64,000 nt of DNA from Gammaproteobacteria bacterium (GCA_018828125.1 JAHJWB010000016.1:1-64000), one strand, 5' to 3'; shown: positions 25,906 to 34,850, counted from the stretch's first letter. Program-made: numbers and translations. The notes: generated by a model from the letters alone, not told the origin.

Positions 25906-26005
25906 AGTTTGCTTGTCCAGCGCGGGTCTTCAGAACACCCCCCATGGCAGCAGCACTCGCACCGCGCGAATGCCACCACCATGGGAAGTCCCGCAACTGC
26001 GTCAA

Positions 26006-26299
26006 TTACATGGCGCTGAATTCGCCGTGGGGGATCTTGCCCAAACGCAGAGCTTCAGCAGCCTGGGCACGCACCGCAGCGCGGTCAGCCGTGGACGAGT
26101 ACGTCACCACACGTGAACCAGCAGGTTCTTGGCTGCGGGTCTGGGCCACGGTAGCGGCTTCAGCTTGCACTTCAGCGCGGGTGCGGTTGGTTTCGAACTT
26201 CAAAGCGAATTGCGAGCCATCGGCTTCGTCAGCATGAGCGCCAAAGGCGGTGAAAGCAGTAACAGCAGCGATGGAGAGGAAGCGAGCGGTCTTGTTCAT
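26006..26299 (-). CDS. DUF4148 exported small protein
   Basis: 97 residues from the ATG at 26299, preceded by AAGGA at 8 bp. A signal peptide (MNKTARFLSIAAVTAFTAFG, cleavage near AHA) is followed by the DUF4148 core with its repeated ...R.VQAEAA and HGE-type C-terminus (LRLGKIPHGEFSA). The family is abundant in Burkholderiales and periplasmic; the molecular role is unknown. A longer upstream frame is not needed. Confidence 0.85.
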   Translation of the reverse strand: MNKTARFLSIAAVTAFTAFGAHADEADGSQFALKFETNRTRAEVQAEAATVAQTRSQEPAGSRVVTYSSTADRAAVRAQAAEALRLGKIPHGEFSAM

Positions 26300-26545
26300 G
26301 ATGCAAATCCTTGGATAAAAAAGCGTCTCAAAAGCCGGGTCAAAAATCCATTCCTGAACCGGGTTCGGTGAGTCGCCTTGCGGGTTCGGCTCATCGATGG
26401 GTTGAACTGTACGCCGATGGTGTTCAGGGAAAAACCATCCAGTCGCAAACTGACTGTTCCAGTATTGAAAACAATGGGCGAGCACAACCGCCCTCCACAA
26501 ACCCTTCCTAGGGGTTCTTTCTGACATGTACTTTTCTAGAGAAAG

Positions 26546-26561
26546 CTGTATATTTATCCAG
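26546..26561 (+). promoter_or_regulatory. LexA (SOS) box upstream of small-protein operon
   Basis: CTGTATATTTATCCAG has the CTG-N10-CAG form and differs from the E. coli consensus at only two inner bases. It ends 25 bp before the ATG at 26587, with GGAGAAG as ribosome-binding site between them. It predicts DNA-damage induction of the three following genes. Confidence 0.75.
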
Positions 26562-26586
26562 TACATCAAAACACCGGAGAAGCCTC

Positions 26587-26895
26587 ATGGAAACCATCGA
26601 ATCCACCTACACCGTCACCCTGCGCGACTACCCTGAAGAACTGCCCGCCAAGGAGCGCATCGCGGCAGAGACCCGCTACGCCAAGGCACTGGAAAAGCAG
26701 CTGGGCGGCCCTGAACAAGTGGCAGCAGCACTGGACACGCTGAACAACCTGGAAGAATCCCCACCTGAGGTGGTGTCCCCCGGAGACCTCACCTTGCTCA
26801 AAGCCTGGGGCAAGGCCAGCACTGCGGCTAAGCAGGCGGGGTTTCGGGATCTGGGGGAAGGGGATGGGGCGTACTTTGAAGTACGGCTGGGATGA
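26587..26895 (+). CDS. Predicted SOS-induced small protein, unknown
   Basis: A 102-residue acidic protein (METIESTYTVTLRDYPEELP, LEKQLGGPEQVAAAL, LLKAWGKASTAAKQAG). It has no Cys, no membrane segment and no known motif. It is the first gene after the LexA box, and its stop overlaps the next ATG (ATGA). Position suggests a DNA-damage role, but nothing in the sequence says which. Confidence 0.7.
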   Translation: METIESTYTVTLRDYPEELPAKERIAAETRYAKALEKQLGGPEQVAAALDTLNNLEESPPEVVSPGDLTLLKAWGKASTAAKQAGFRDLGEGDGAYFEVRLG

Positions 26896-26984
26896 AGGAC
26901 GAGATCCACTACCGCTGGCGAGAGATGTCGCAGACGCGCCGGTGGGCCAGCACCCGGCATGCAGTCAGAAGCAGTGCGAAATGA
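26892..26984 (+). CDS. 30-residue basic peptide in the SOS operon
   Basis: ATGA overlap with the preceding gene gives a 30-codon frame, MKDEIHYRWREMSQTRRW..., rich in Arg and Trp. It ends 9 bp before the ATG of the next gene, with GAGGAGGC as that gene's ribosome-binding site. It may be a real peptide or a coupling leader. Confidence 0.45.
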   Translation: MKDEIHYRWREMSQTRRWASTRHAVRSSAK

Positions 26985-26993
26985 GGAGGCGCC

Positions 26994-27215
26994 ATGACGA
27001 TCGAATCATGTTGGAACTACCCCACGTTGCTCTGTACGCCGCCCTGGAAGATCGAGGGAGTATTCCCGACAGAGACCCTGTTGCCGCTGGAGCCTGAGGC
27101 CTACACGATCACCCAGGAAGGAGATATCTGGCGGGTGACGGTGAAGCACTCGGGGGAGGTCCTGTACGAGGGGCCCGGACCTCTGGAATTGGTGGAGTCG
27201 CCTGCGCCGTTTTGA
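26994..27215 (+). CDS. Small hypothetical protein, third gene of SOS operon
   Basis: 73 residues with an excellent Shine-Dalgarno (GAGGAGG). Compact, Trp- and Pro-rich (MTIESCWNYPTLLCTPPWKI, ITQEGDIWRVTVKHSGEVLY), probably a small beta-sheet domain. No match recognised. Co-transcribed with 26587 by spacing. Confidence 0.6.
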   Translation: MTIESCWNYPTLLCTPPWKIEGVFPTETLLPLEPEAYTITQEGDIWRVTVKHSGEVLYEGPGPLELVESPAPF

Positions 27216-27278
27216 AGAATTGAGATTGCACAGCATCAAGTACCAGTTGTATCGTGCAACAGACAGCAAGGAGTCGAT

Positions 27279-27650
27279 ATGTCGATTGACCGTGCCAACT
27301 ATCCTGGCGTGCCAGAAGACTTTCCAGTGACGCCAGCTCCATTTGCAATTGCGGGCGTCCAGCCCAAGATGAGTTTGGTGGCGGAAGGCGGGAAGTTCTA
27401 CGCCCCCGGAACGTCACCGTCAGAGGTCATCGCTGCTTTCCAGATGTGTGACGATCTGGTCTCGCAGATGGTCCCGTACTGCCAAAGAAAACTAGCGACC
27501 TTTGAAGGGAATCAGGAGGCGACGGTGAAGGCTGCGTTGAAAGGCCTGCTGGCCAAGCGCTGGTGCACCGATGCGCAGAGTGTGTGGATTTTGCGCAGGG
27601 TGGTAAACGAGTTGCAGTGGGCTGTGAGCAAGAGCATTTGGAGCGTCTGA
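27279..27650 (+). CDS. Hypothetical protein
   Basis: A 123-residue protein. An early FAIAGVQPKMSLVAEGGKFY segment recalls the AGAQPK signature of HipA-type kinases, and the helical rest (FQMCDDLVSQMVPYCQRKLA, LLAKRWCTDAQSVWILRRVV) is unlike HipA. It may be a small TA-linked protein. 63 bp after the preceding gene, so possibly part of the same transcript. Confidence 0.5.
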   Translation: MSIDRANYPGVPEDFPVTPAPFAIAGVQPKMSLVAEGGKFYAPGTSPSEVIAAFQMCDDLVSQMVPYCQRKLATFEGNQEATVKAALKGLLAKRWCTDAQSVWILRRVVNELQWAVSKSIWSV

Positions 27651-27759
27651 TGTATTCAACCCCTCGCGCAGACGCGCTTGACGACGGATCATGGCATGAC
27701 CAACGACTGTGTTGCGGTCGCCTGTGCTTTGGGATGTGTAGATAACTAAGGATTCAGAA

Positions 27760-28014
27760 ATGGCAGACGCAGTTGAAGTCGGGAGCACCAATGTTTATGC
27801 CGACCTTGGATACTTAGACCCTGAGGCGTTTCAGCGAAAGGCTTCGGTTGCGGCAGAAATTGCTCGGACGATCAAGGTGCGACATCTGACCCAAGAGGCA
27901 GTTGCAAAGTTGCTTGGAGTGGATCCAGCAGACATCGCGAGGATGATTCGTGGACAGTTCCGCGGCACGAGCGAAGCAACGATGCTTGAGTGGATTGCGA
28001 AGCTCGGCCACTAA
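27760..28014 (+). CDS. HigA/XRE-type antitoxin-like protein, orphan
   Basis: 84 residues: an N-terminal VYADLGYLDPEAFQRKASVA, then an HTH (LTQEAVAKLLGVDPADIARM), then RGQFRGTSEATMLEWIAKLG. This matches the HTH antitoxin that follows RelE/HigB-type toxins. The upstream 110 bp hold no toxin gene. The C-terminus ends slightly earlier than usual. GAAATGG start with AAGGATT ribosome site. Confidence 0.7.
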   Translation: MADAVEVGSTNVYADLGYLDPEAFQRKASVAAEIARTIKVRHLTQEAVAKLLGVDPADIARMIRGQFRGTSEATMLEWIAKLGH

Positions 28015-28418
28015 GTGACGGGACAGTCCGCAGGCTTCGCGGAAGGTACGAAATTCTGCACCCATCGTTGAGCGGCGCCGGACAAGGCGTCGTTGCGTTT
28101 TCGGCTTTTCCGACTTGCTCCGACCATGCTGTGCAGTTTCGATTCTGACGTGCGATATAGCCGTTGCGGCTGCTATGCCGAGCGGTGCGAACGGCGGCTC
28201 GGCAGCGGTAGCTGTCGTCCAAGATGCCTGTCACGCAGGTCAACTCTTGGGAGAGAGCTGACATTTACGAATGGCAGCTATCAGCATCCTAAAAAATGAT
28301 TGAGCCTATTTGCAGGGGCTGATCAAACAGCTCCGTTGAATAGGTCAAATTTAGACATAGCTCCAAGATGGTACGGAACGCCGCTATCTTTCCTGGATTT
28401 ACCCTTCGCTTCCGCTAG
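28015..28418. other. Intergenic stretch with degenerate repeats, no gene
   Basis: GC-rich, Cys/Arg-rich pseudo-frames only. It resembles the intergenic repeats seen elsewhere in the window and contains the 3' region of the ABC-3C operon. No clear terminator seen. Confidence 0.4.
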
Positions 28419-30284
28419 TCAGTTACGTCGAGCCAATAACCCGAATCGTCCTTCGCCGGGCTGACCCGTGAAGACTTCAATGCGCGCAAGTGGCTGAATG
28501 ACTCTCGGCGGATCGGAGTTCTCGATGACGATAATTTGTAGCTGTTCCTTGAGACTGGCAAGGTGCTTATAGAAGTGCTCAGCTAGAGAGCTGGCTTTGA
28601 GGGCAAGTTCGTCCTGTGTCAACTCACCATGCTTGGATGTCAGCGGCTCGCGGTAAGTCAGCAGTGGCGTGTCGAGTACTAGGAAGCCCGGATGCGGTAG
28701 CTGGTTCTCAATGCAGTGTATGAACACCGCGACATTGAAGGCCGCATGCAGAACAGCACGGACGCCCTTGCCATTCGCAGAACGTGGCTTGCCACCAATA
28801 GTGATGTCGTTGGTTGCCCCATCGAACTGCACCTTCTCAGCATTGGGAAACTTCCACGCGGTCAGGACAGCCTTCACCCTCTCACCGAAGTCGAAAAGCG
28901 TGGTCGAATCCGGTCCAACATGCGGGGCCTCACCCACACGCCGAGTGGCGATGGCGCCAATCTCCGCCCGTCGCGTAGCCAGCTTAGTGCGGCGATCGAA
29001 AAGGTCGAGAACTTTGACGACCCTCGTCAGTTCCGAATTGTAGGTTTCGTAGCTTTCCCGCAGAGATGCCTCCTGCGGACGGAGCGCCCTGATGCGATCG
29101 TCCAACGCCTTAACGTCATCCTCAAGCTTTTGCAGAGTTCTGCGTAATCCAATGACCTCGGCCTCAAGCGAGGCGACCACGTGAGCCAGTTCGCGCTGCT
29201 CGCGCTCGATTTTGCGGGCTTCGGCAGCAGCGGCCATGTGTGCTACCGAGATATCTTGTGCTGCGTGGTTGTGAGTTTGCGCGCCAGGCGGCGCACCACA
29301 GACTGGGCAATCCCGGCCAGCCATCGCTGCCAGCACGTAGCCGCTCTCCTCGATAGAGTGCAGGCGCTCCAGGTCAGAGGAGTAGACCGCCTGCAACTTA
29401 GCGAAACGTTGCAGCGTTAGATCCAGTTCGTCGGCGCGCTCCTCAAGCTCGCGCGTCTGATCAACCGCGGCGCGTCGCTGGACGACGAAGCTATCTAGTT
29501 CATTCTGCGCAGACTGCAATCGGGCCAGCAAGTCACTTGTACTTGCGTCCAAGTTATCCAACTGGTCCTTGGTTTCTTGCTGGTCTGGTGGTGGCATGCC
29601 AAGCTCAGCATCCAATTGCGCCAGCAATTCATCGACCAGTTCGATTTTTGCAGCCTTGGCGGCCTTGCGCACCGTCTCCTTTGGTAAGGTCACAGCCGCA
29701 GCATCGTCTTTGCCGGTCAAGATGAGTTTAAAGAGATTGCTTTCAAAAATGCGATCGGCCGGAACACCAGACAAATACACAGGACTGCCTTCTGACATGA
29801 TGTCGTCTTCGGCAACTACGGCGTACTTCGATAGCAGGCGGATAGATAGAGAGTCCTTCTTACCGTTCCCGTCGCGTACTACCCATTTTTGCGCAAGGCC
29901 AATTGCATCGAGCAAACGATGGGAGACGGTGTCTGTGCGTTTGCTGTCATGCTCTTGCCGAAGCACTACTCCATTGTCTGCGGGCATCTGTTTGACAAGT
30001 CCTCGATATAGCTTGAGGTGCCCGCCTTGAGTCGCCCGATATAGAGTGAAGTCCCCTTCATCGCCCAGTGTTATGCCTAGCCATGCCGCGTCATAGGCCG
30101 GGATTTCGTCGGTCTGGGGAAGGCTGGCGCTAACGCCCAGCAGGAACAGGATGCCTTTAGAAGCAAACGACTTGCCAGTGTTAGATGCACCGTAGATTAT
30201 GTTCAGGCCATCGTCGAACTGAAGTTCGGCAGGATCGATGTTCGGGCCAGTAAAGACCAGATGTCGTAGTCGGATGCCGTTCAT
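28419..30284 (-). CDS. ABC-3C system ATPase (Rad50/SMC-like with zinc hook)
   Basis: A 621-residue ATPase. Walker A is GASNTGKS (32-39), a long coiled coil spans about 230-480, and it is interrupted by a zinc-hook-like CPVCGAPPG (326-334). The C-terminal head shows GFLVLDTPLLTY as Walker B and VIENSDPP as the switch region. The architecture and the order of genes match ABC-three-component systems, where this ATPase senses invasive nucleic acid and gates an effector. Last gene of the operon; its start overlaps the middle component by 4 bp. Confidence 0.8.
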   Translation of the reverse strand: MNGIRLRHLVFTGPNIDPAELQFDDGLNIIYGASNTGKSFASKGILFLLGVSASLPQTDEIPAYDAAWLGITLGDEGDFTLYRATQGGHLKLYRGLVKQMPADNGVVLRQEHDSKRTDTVSHRLLDAIGLAQKWVVRDGNGKKDSLSIRLLSKYAVVAEDDIMSEGSPVYLSGVPADRIFESNLFKLILTGKDDAAAVTLPKETVRKAAKAAKIELVDELLAQLDAELGMPPPDQQETKDQLDNLDASTSDLLARLQSAQNELDSFVVQRRAAVDQTRELEERADELDLTLQRFAKLQAVYSSDLERLHSIEESGYVLAAMAGRDCPVCGAPPGAQTHNHAAQDISVAHMAAAAEARKIEREQRELAHVVASLEAEVIGLRRTLQKLEDDVKALDDRIRALRPQEASLRESYETYNSELTRVVKVLDLFDRRTKLATRRAEIGAIATRRVGEAPHVGPDSTTLFDFGERVKAVLTAWKFPNAEKVQFDGATNDITIGGKPRSANGKGVRAVLHAAFNVAVFIHCIENQLPHPGFLVLDTPLLTYREPLTSKHGELTQDELALKASSLAEHFYKHLASLKEQLQIIVIENSDPPRVIQPLARIEVFTGQPGEGRFGLLARRN

Positions 30285-30799
30285 GGCTCGAACCTCGGGA
30301 CTGTTTCATCAATTCGGAAGCTGGCGGTCCAGCGTCCGATGCGGGCTTCGACCAACGCACGCAACTCATCCGTCTGCATGAAGGCGAAGCGCTCGGCCAT
30401 CCAGCGGGCGCGTTCCTTGAGAGCTAGGGAATATGGTGCTTGTAGTAGGTCCAGGTAGCTTGGCGCTTCCTCGCTGGCTCCGAACGCGATACCTTCCTCG
30501 GTTTCGTAGACCTGCACGAGATGCACCTGCTGCATCAGGCGCAGGCTTTTTTCCACTAACTGTCGGCGCACCAGTAGTTCTCCGGTTCGATTCGGCAGGT
30601 CCGGATGAAGGCTTTGAGGCACATCTTGATCGTCCAAGTCGCCGGTGTGTACGACTAGATGGTCCAGCCAAGTCATCTCCATCAAATCACAGCGACGCGG
30701 GTGGAAGGCTTCCAGGACCACTAGGGCTCGAATCCCGGTCTCCAGCGTGCTGTTAAACGGGTGAGCGGGCGACGCCGAGGTGCGGTCTAGCGATCCCAT
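30281..30799 (-). CDS. ABC-3C middle component
   Basis: 172 residues from the ATG at 30799. FNSTLETGIRALVVLEAFHP, then LDHLVVHTGDL, then SLHPDLPNRTGELLVRRQLV is the pattern of ABC-3C middle-component proteins, which bridge ATPase and effector. It overlaps the effector gene by 13 bp and the ATPase gene by 4 bp, so all three are translationally coupled. Confidence 0.75.
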   Translation of the reverse strand: MGSLDRTSASPAHPFNSTLETGIRALVVLEAFHPRRCDLMEMTWLDHLVVHTGDLDDQDVPQSLHPDLPNRTGELLVRRQLVEKSLRLMQQVHLVQVYETEEGIAFGASEEAPSYLDLLQAPYSLALKERARWMAERFAFMQTDELRALVEARIGRWTASFRIDETVPRFEP

Positions 30800-31782
30800 G
30801 GCAGTTGCCCTTCGTTGGCCAGTTGGTGGCATGTGCCCTGTTTGACGGGCGGACTGGCATGCTTGCCAAGCACTCCGGACGCCTGCAGCACCGCCGCCTG
30901 GGTCATGACTTGGCCAAGTCGGACGTACTGATTCACATGCGTGCCTTCGTGAACGTCAACTACCCCAAGGTAGATTTCGTCTCTGAAGTGCTTCAGGTAT
31001 TCCTTTGGCGTGGAGTCACGATAGAAGCGCTCAAAGGCGATGGAGTCGAAGAACCGCGTGCGTTGCTGACGCAGGTTTGGACCGACGTCCGGACAAGCCA
31101 ATGCAGCCGCAGCATCCGGATAGTTACCAGGCCCTTTTTGGCTGTATACCTTGAGCAGTTGGCCGATATAAGATGATTCGCCGGGCTGAATTGCATCGGG
31201 CACTGTGTCACGAGCCCATGGCCCCGGATCCTCGTCGAACCACTTGACAAGAGCAGGTTTACAAGCGGGATGCTTGGCCAAGCGCGTTGCATCTAGCCAG
31301 TCAACATGGGTGAAATCGAACACCTTGATCTTGGTCTCGATGGCTGGCGTTAGCTTGATCACCTTGTTCTGCACTAAGTGCGGGGCAATCTCTGCGTCCC
31401 AGCTCGTTAAGAATGCCTGCCTAAACTTTTCGGGTTGCGCGATGAGGTCGCGGACTTTTCGAACTAGGCCGTAAGGTGCAATGAAATAGTAGGCCTTGGG
31501 CAAACTGAATTCACCATTAGCGGCGTGCATAAATATCTTGCCCAGTTCGACGAAGGCAGCACGCTCTGACAATTTGGAGGTGAGTTGCTTACACTGGAAG
31601 TTATCCCACTCCCCTTCCAATCGGCGGTCCGTCACGTAGCCGGTTACGTCGCGGCCCATGTCACCCGTGCCGCGCCAAAGTTCATGGGAGTGATACTCCT
31701 TTATACGCTGGGCAATCCAGTCGTCGACAAATTCCTCCAGCTGCGACGCAGACAGCGCACAGATCTGGGCTCCGTGGTTCAT
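30787..31782 (-). CDS. ABC-3C effector with restriction-endonuclease-like N-terminus
   Basis: 331 residues from ATG 31782; a TTG start at 31881 is less likely. The N-terminal region has GRDVTGYV...WDNFQCKQL, a PD-(D/E)xK-type core with Asp45, Gln63 and Lys65, resembling Mrr-like nucleases in which Gln replaces Glu. The C-terminal half (about 180-320) would be the ABC-3C C-terminal domain that docks the other subunits (FYRDSTPKEYLKHFRDEIYL, GVVDVHEGTH). First gene of the operon. Confidence 0.7.
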   Translation of the reverse strand: MNHGAQICALSASQLEEFVDDWIAQRIKEYHSHELWRGTGDMGRDVTGYVTDRRLEGEWDNFQCKQLTSKLSERAAFVELGKIFMHAANGEFSLPKAYYFIAPYGLVRKVRDLIAQPEKFRQAFLTSWDAEIAPHLVQNKVIKLTPAIETKIKVFDFTHVDWLDATRLAKHPACKPALVKWFDEDPGPWARDTVPDAIQPGESSYIGQLLKVYSQKGPGNYPDAAAALACPDVGPNLRQQRTRFFDSIAFERFYRDSTPKEYLKHFRDEIYLGVVDVHEGTHVNQYVRLGQVMTQAAVLQASGVLGKHASPPVKQGTCHQLANEGQLPWDR

Positions 31783-32121
31783 GAGCAAGAGATTCTCCCT
31801 GTTCCTGATCTTTGATGCACCGTCTGTGCGATGGTGACGGAAATGATACCAATCGTTAGAGCAGCCACTCTCACGTTTCAATGACTGTCCTTTTTATGGT
31901 CAGAGGCGCACTCACATGCCTCATGATCCATAGCCGTCAATCTCCACATTCCGGCGGACCATGCTACCCACCTGACTACGGCCACCTTCAATGTCCGCTT
32001 TCCGACCATGAATTCAGATTGTTGGAAGGCCACTTTGGGTCGATTAAGCAAGTAGCGCCTTTGATTACGACCGACTGCAACCAGCCTTAAGCTGCCGCAC
32101 AACAGCCCGTAGAGCAGTGCT
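31783..32121. other. Intergenic region, ABC-3C promoter side
   Basis: No supported gene. It holds the leader of the ABC-3C operon and a dispersed AATGTCCGCTTTC motif (near 31990) related to one at about 4645-4663 (GTTGAGCGTCCGCTTTC). Confidence 0.4.
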
Positions 32122-32700
32122 TCAATCTACGCTGCGTCTCTCCACAACTGCACCCGTCTCAATTGCAATACTGACTCTCTCGGTGAAGAACTGAAACACC
32201 ACCAAGGTGCCCGGTAGGTTGGCGCCCGTCGGCATCGCATCTGGTGAGTAGACGATTCGATAGTTCATCCACCCGCAGTGGCCGTTCAAACGCGCAGCGC
32301 AAAACGAGGCGTACGCCTCTTGTTTGTCGTTGTTTTCGCCTGATCTTGCTCGTTGCTGAATCTCGACACGCAGTGCCTGCGCTTCGTTCATGACCGAGCG
32401 ACTAATCAGGAGACCACAGGCCACACTAGCGAAGTATGTGCCGATGAGAATGGCCGACACCTTGTGTTTGCTAAATGTGGGTGAAATGCCTTGACGCTTG
32501 ACCAGGCCGGTGACGACCGCCACAACAGTCCACAACAGAGCAAGCACCGAAACCACCAGTCCGGCCAATGGTGCTTGCAAAAGCAAATCACTCCCCACAG
32601 CAAAGAGCGCCAACAGCGCGGCCAAAAGCCACACCACTTTGGAACCACGGTGGCCCTTTTGTTCACGCGCGTCGGCTGCAGTCGATGCCACTTTCATCAC
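32122..32700 (-). CDS. Membrane protein, unknown
   Basis: 192 residues with three hydrophobic helices (about 22-42, 46-66 and 84-104) and a C-terminal region with Cys residues and RARSGENNDKQEAYASFCAA. It is probably an inner-membrane protein with a soluble C-terminal domain. Its ATG overlaps the stop of the preceding gene by 4 bp. It lies upstream of the T6SS island on the opposite strand; a link is possible but unproven. Confidence 0.6.
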   Translation of the reverse strand: MMKVASTAADAREQKGHRGSKVVWLLAALLALFAVGSDLLLQAPLAGLVVSVLALLWTVVAVVTGLVKRQGISPTFSKHKVSAILIGTYFASVACGLLISRSVMNEAQALRVEIQQRARSGENNDKQEAYASFCAARLNGHCGWMNYRIVYSPDAMPTGANLPGTLVVFQFFTERVSIAIETGAVVERRSVD

Positions 32701-33401
32701 CGGGAGAATTTGTGTGTCAACGCCGCTTCACAGGCGGCTTGTGGCTTCAAGCCCAATTGGTGATATGAGTTTCCGAGTTGCCCCCACTTCTCTGTGAACT
32801 CTGGATTGCTGGAGCCTGCTTTACCCAGAACTGCCTCTGCTCCGGGAATGTTCATGCGCGCTTGTTGCAAGAGTTGCTTTCCCGCAATGGCCATGGTTTG
32901 CGATCCGGGGAAGACATCCCAGAACCCCTCTGCCGCCATCGCAAAGCGCTCTGCAGCGGCCAGATTGTTGTCGTATCGATCCAGACCATCTTCGCGTCGT
33001 GCGGCCAGCCACAACCCAGGAGTTTGGTATTCATTTCGGTTTGAAAGTGCGGCGCGCAACCAGTCCTTCACACTGTCATCTGTATCAGCGATGCGCTTCA
33101 GGCTGGGCTCATTGCCCCAGTGGGGCCGCACATCGGCCGTGGAGGACGACCCCGCCTCGTTCTTGGGCCCCGCCTTCGTAGCTTTGCTATCTTGTTCTGT
33201 TGGCAAATTCCGAGCAGGTGCAGGATGTCGCTTCAGAAGCCGCCGCGACTCCTCGTCGTTGGAGTGGGTGCCCAAAAGCACTGGCGCCTGCCCCTTTCCA
33301 ATGAAGCTGTGAGAGGGGCGATTCAAACGAATCTTGGAGAACTCTCCAGCTGTGTCATGTTCAGAGGTGCCCAAAGGGCCGGGGCGAAGGTACTCAGTCA
33401 T
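32697..33401 (-). CDS. Hypothetical protein
   Basis: 234 residues from ATG 33401 (MTEYLRPGPLGTSEHDTAGE). The first 110 residues look disordered (Ser, Lys, Pro, Glu) and the rest is helical (LWLAARREDGLDRYDNNLAA, AAEGFWDVFPGS). It is coupled to the membrane protein by a 4-bp overlap. No known domain. Confidence 0.55.
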   Translation of the reverse strand: MTEYLRPGPLGTSEHDTAGEFSKIRLNRPSHSFIGKGQAPVLLGTHSNDEESRRLLKRHPAPARNLPTEQDSKATKAGPKNEAGSSSTADVRPHWGNEPSLKRIADTDDSVKDWLRAALSNRNEYQTPGLWLAARREDGLDRYDNNLAAAERFAMAAEGFWDVFPGSQTMAIAGKQLLQQARMNIPGAEAVLGKAGSSNPEFTEKWGQLGNSYHQLGLKPQAACEAALTHKFSR

Positions 33402-33528
33402 GGTTCTTTCTGGTTCGCTCAGTGCGCGTAGTGTTCGTATTGAAAGCTTGAATATCGCTTCGCTGCGCACAGCTGCTGCGGCTGCAACTTGCTCCAAGAG
33501 TGCCCTCAAAGCGCAGCATGCCGCTTAA

Positions 33529-34665
33529 CTACTTGGTGGTGGGAAGTCTCTCTGGTGGCATGTGTTGCCACTGTTGGCAACGCTGCGCTGCACGCTCGTA
33601 CGCTCCGTCCTCTCCGTACAGCGACACGCTAAAGGTGGCGGTGCGCTGCTGACTATCATCCGGGAACCGGTAGATCACTTGCCAATAGGCCAGAGCGCCG
33701 CCATGGGAACGAGAGCGCTGAATTTTGCGTTGCACGCTGCAGATCGGTTTTCTGCTTCCATTGGGCTTCTTCCGCGAGGCCCCTTTGATGGGCTTTGGGG
33801 GCGGGGCCTTCATCCACAGGGCATGCTGATCAAGCGCCATCTGCTGGGCCGTGTGCTCCCCAAACCGCGAAACTGCGTAGGTGCGCCTCAAAATCGCCTT
33901 GTCGGGCCAGCGATATTCCGCTGCCCACATCGGGCTCTCCAACAAGCTACCGTCAGGCCGCCGCCTTTTGTACAAAAAGCGAAACACCCCAGGGATGTCA
34001 CTGCTGGTGTGAGGCGCAGGTGCCACGAAATCTGAAGTCAACGGAACCACTACATCGGTCACAACGCGGTGCGGTGCCAAGGCGACCAATACTGGATCGC
34101 ATTGCGCCCGGATGGTCTTTTGATCCACCACCATATTGAGCATTTGCAAGCGCGCTTGCATTGCCAACTCAAAAGCTTGTTCGTAGCCAAACTTCTTGAC
34201 ACAGAACGTCTGCGAAACCGCGCCTTGCTCCGGCAAGCGAATATCGGCTACCCATCTGTTTGGTGTCCGAGATTGGTCGAGTCTCACACCCGGCACGCCC
34301 GAGTGGCTGTTCTTTCGCAGGATCACATGGTTCTCGCGCCGACTCACCATGGCATGCTCGCTAACCAGCTTGTCGCGGTAGGCCAGCGCCGCCTGCACAG
34401 CGGCCTCGTTGCTGCCGTAGCGTTTTACGGAAAACGTCTTGGCATATGAACGCCCCCGGCGGGCCAAGCAGACGCGCCAAGCCACTGAGCCAACCCTAGA
34501 CACTTGTCGATAGACGCCATAGAAGTTGCGCTCCGTTGCCAACAAAGATGGCGTCGCCACCTGCTGCTCGGCACTTAAATTTTCAGGAGTGGTGGGCTTG
34601 CTCACGTGTGCAAAACAGCGATAGATCCGGACAGAAAGTGAGTAACGAGGTTCTCGGGTGCGCAA
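33529..34665 (-). CDS. Protein with four AP2-like DNA-binding repeats
   Basis: A 378-residue protein made of four related units at about 48-100, 121-175, 223-285 and 307-365. Each has an entry like SGVPGV or NFYGVYRQ, a central Trp strand (RWVADIRL, MWAAEYRW, YWQVIYRF), and an end of the form FxVxxFG...A...A (FSVKRYGSNEAAVQAALAYR, FCVKKFGYEQAFELAMQAR, YAVSRFGEHTAQQMALDQH, FSVSLYGEDGAYERAAQRC). This is the AP2/ERF fold as seen in bacterial and phage proteins, usually next to an HNH domain, which is absent here. The start is uncertain (GTG 34605 possible). Confidence 0.65.
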   Translation of the reverse strand: MRTREPRYSLSVRIYRCFAHVSKPTTPENLSAEQQVATPSLLATERNFYGVYRQVSRVGSVAWRVCLARRGRSYAKTFSVKRYGSNEAAVQAALAYRDKLVSEHAMVSRRENHVILRKNSHSGVPGVRLDQSRTPNRWVADIRLPEQGAVSQTFCVKKFGYEQAFELAMQARLQMLNMVVDQKTIRAQCDPVLVALAPHRVVTDVVVPLTSDFVAPAPHTSSDIPGVFRFLYKRRRPDGSLLESPMWAAEYRWPDKAILRRTYAVSRFGEHTAQQMALDQHALWMKAPPPKPIKGASRKKPNGSRKPICSVQRKIQRSRSHGGALAYWQVIYRFPDDSQQRTATFSVSLYGEDGAYERAAQRCQQWQHMPPERLPTTK

Positions 34666-34850
34666 GGATACAAAAAGCCCGTGTACTCACCAAGACGCTT
34701 GATAACTCATTTCAAACTGTTTCCATCAGTTGCAAAAAACGACTTCTTTCTAACAAATTGGCCATCGGGTGCGATGACCCCCGCTGCTAGCATCCGACGG
34801 CCTCGTGGCATTGACTCGTTCTTGCCTGTCCCACTGATTACCGCTGACCT

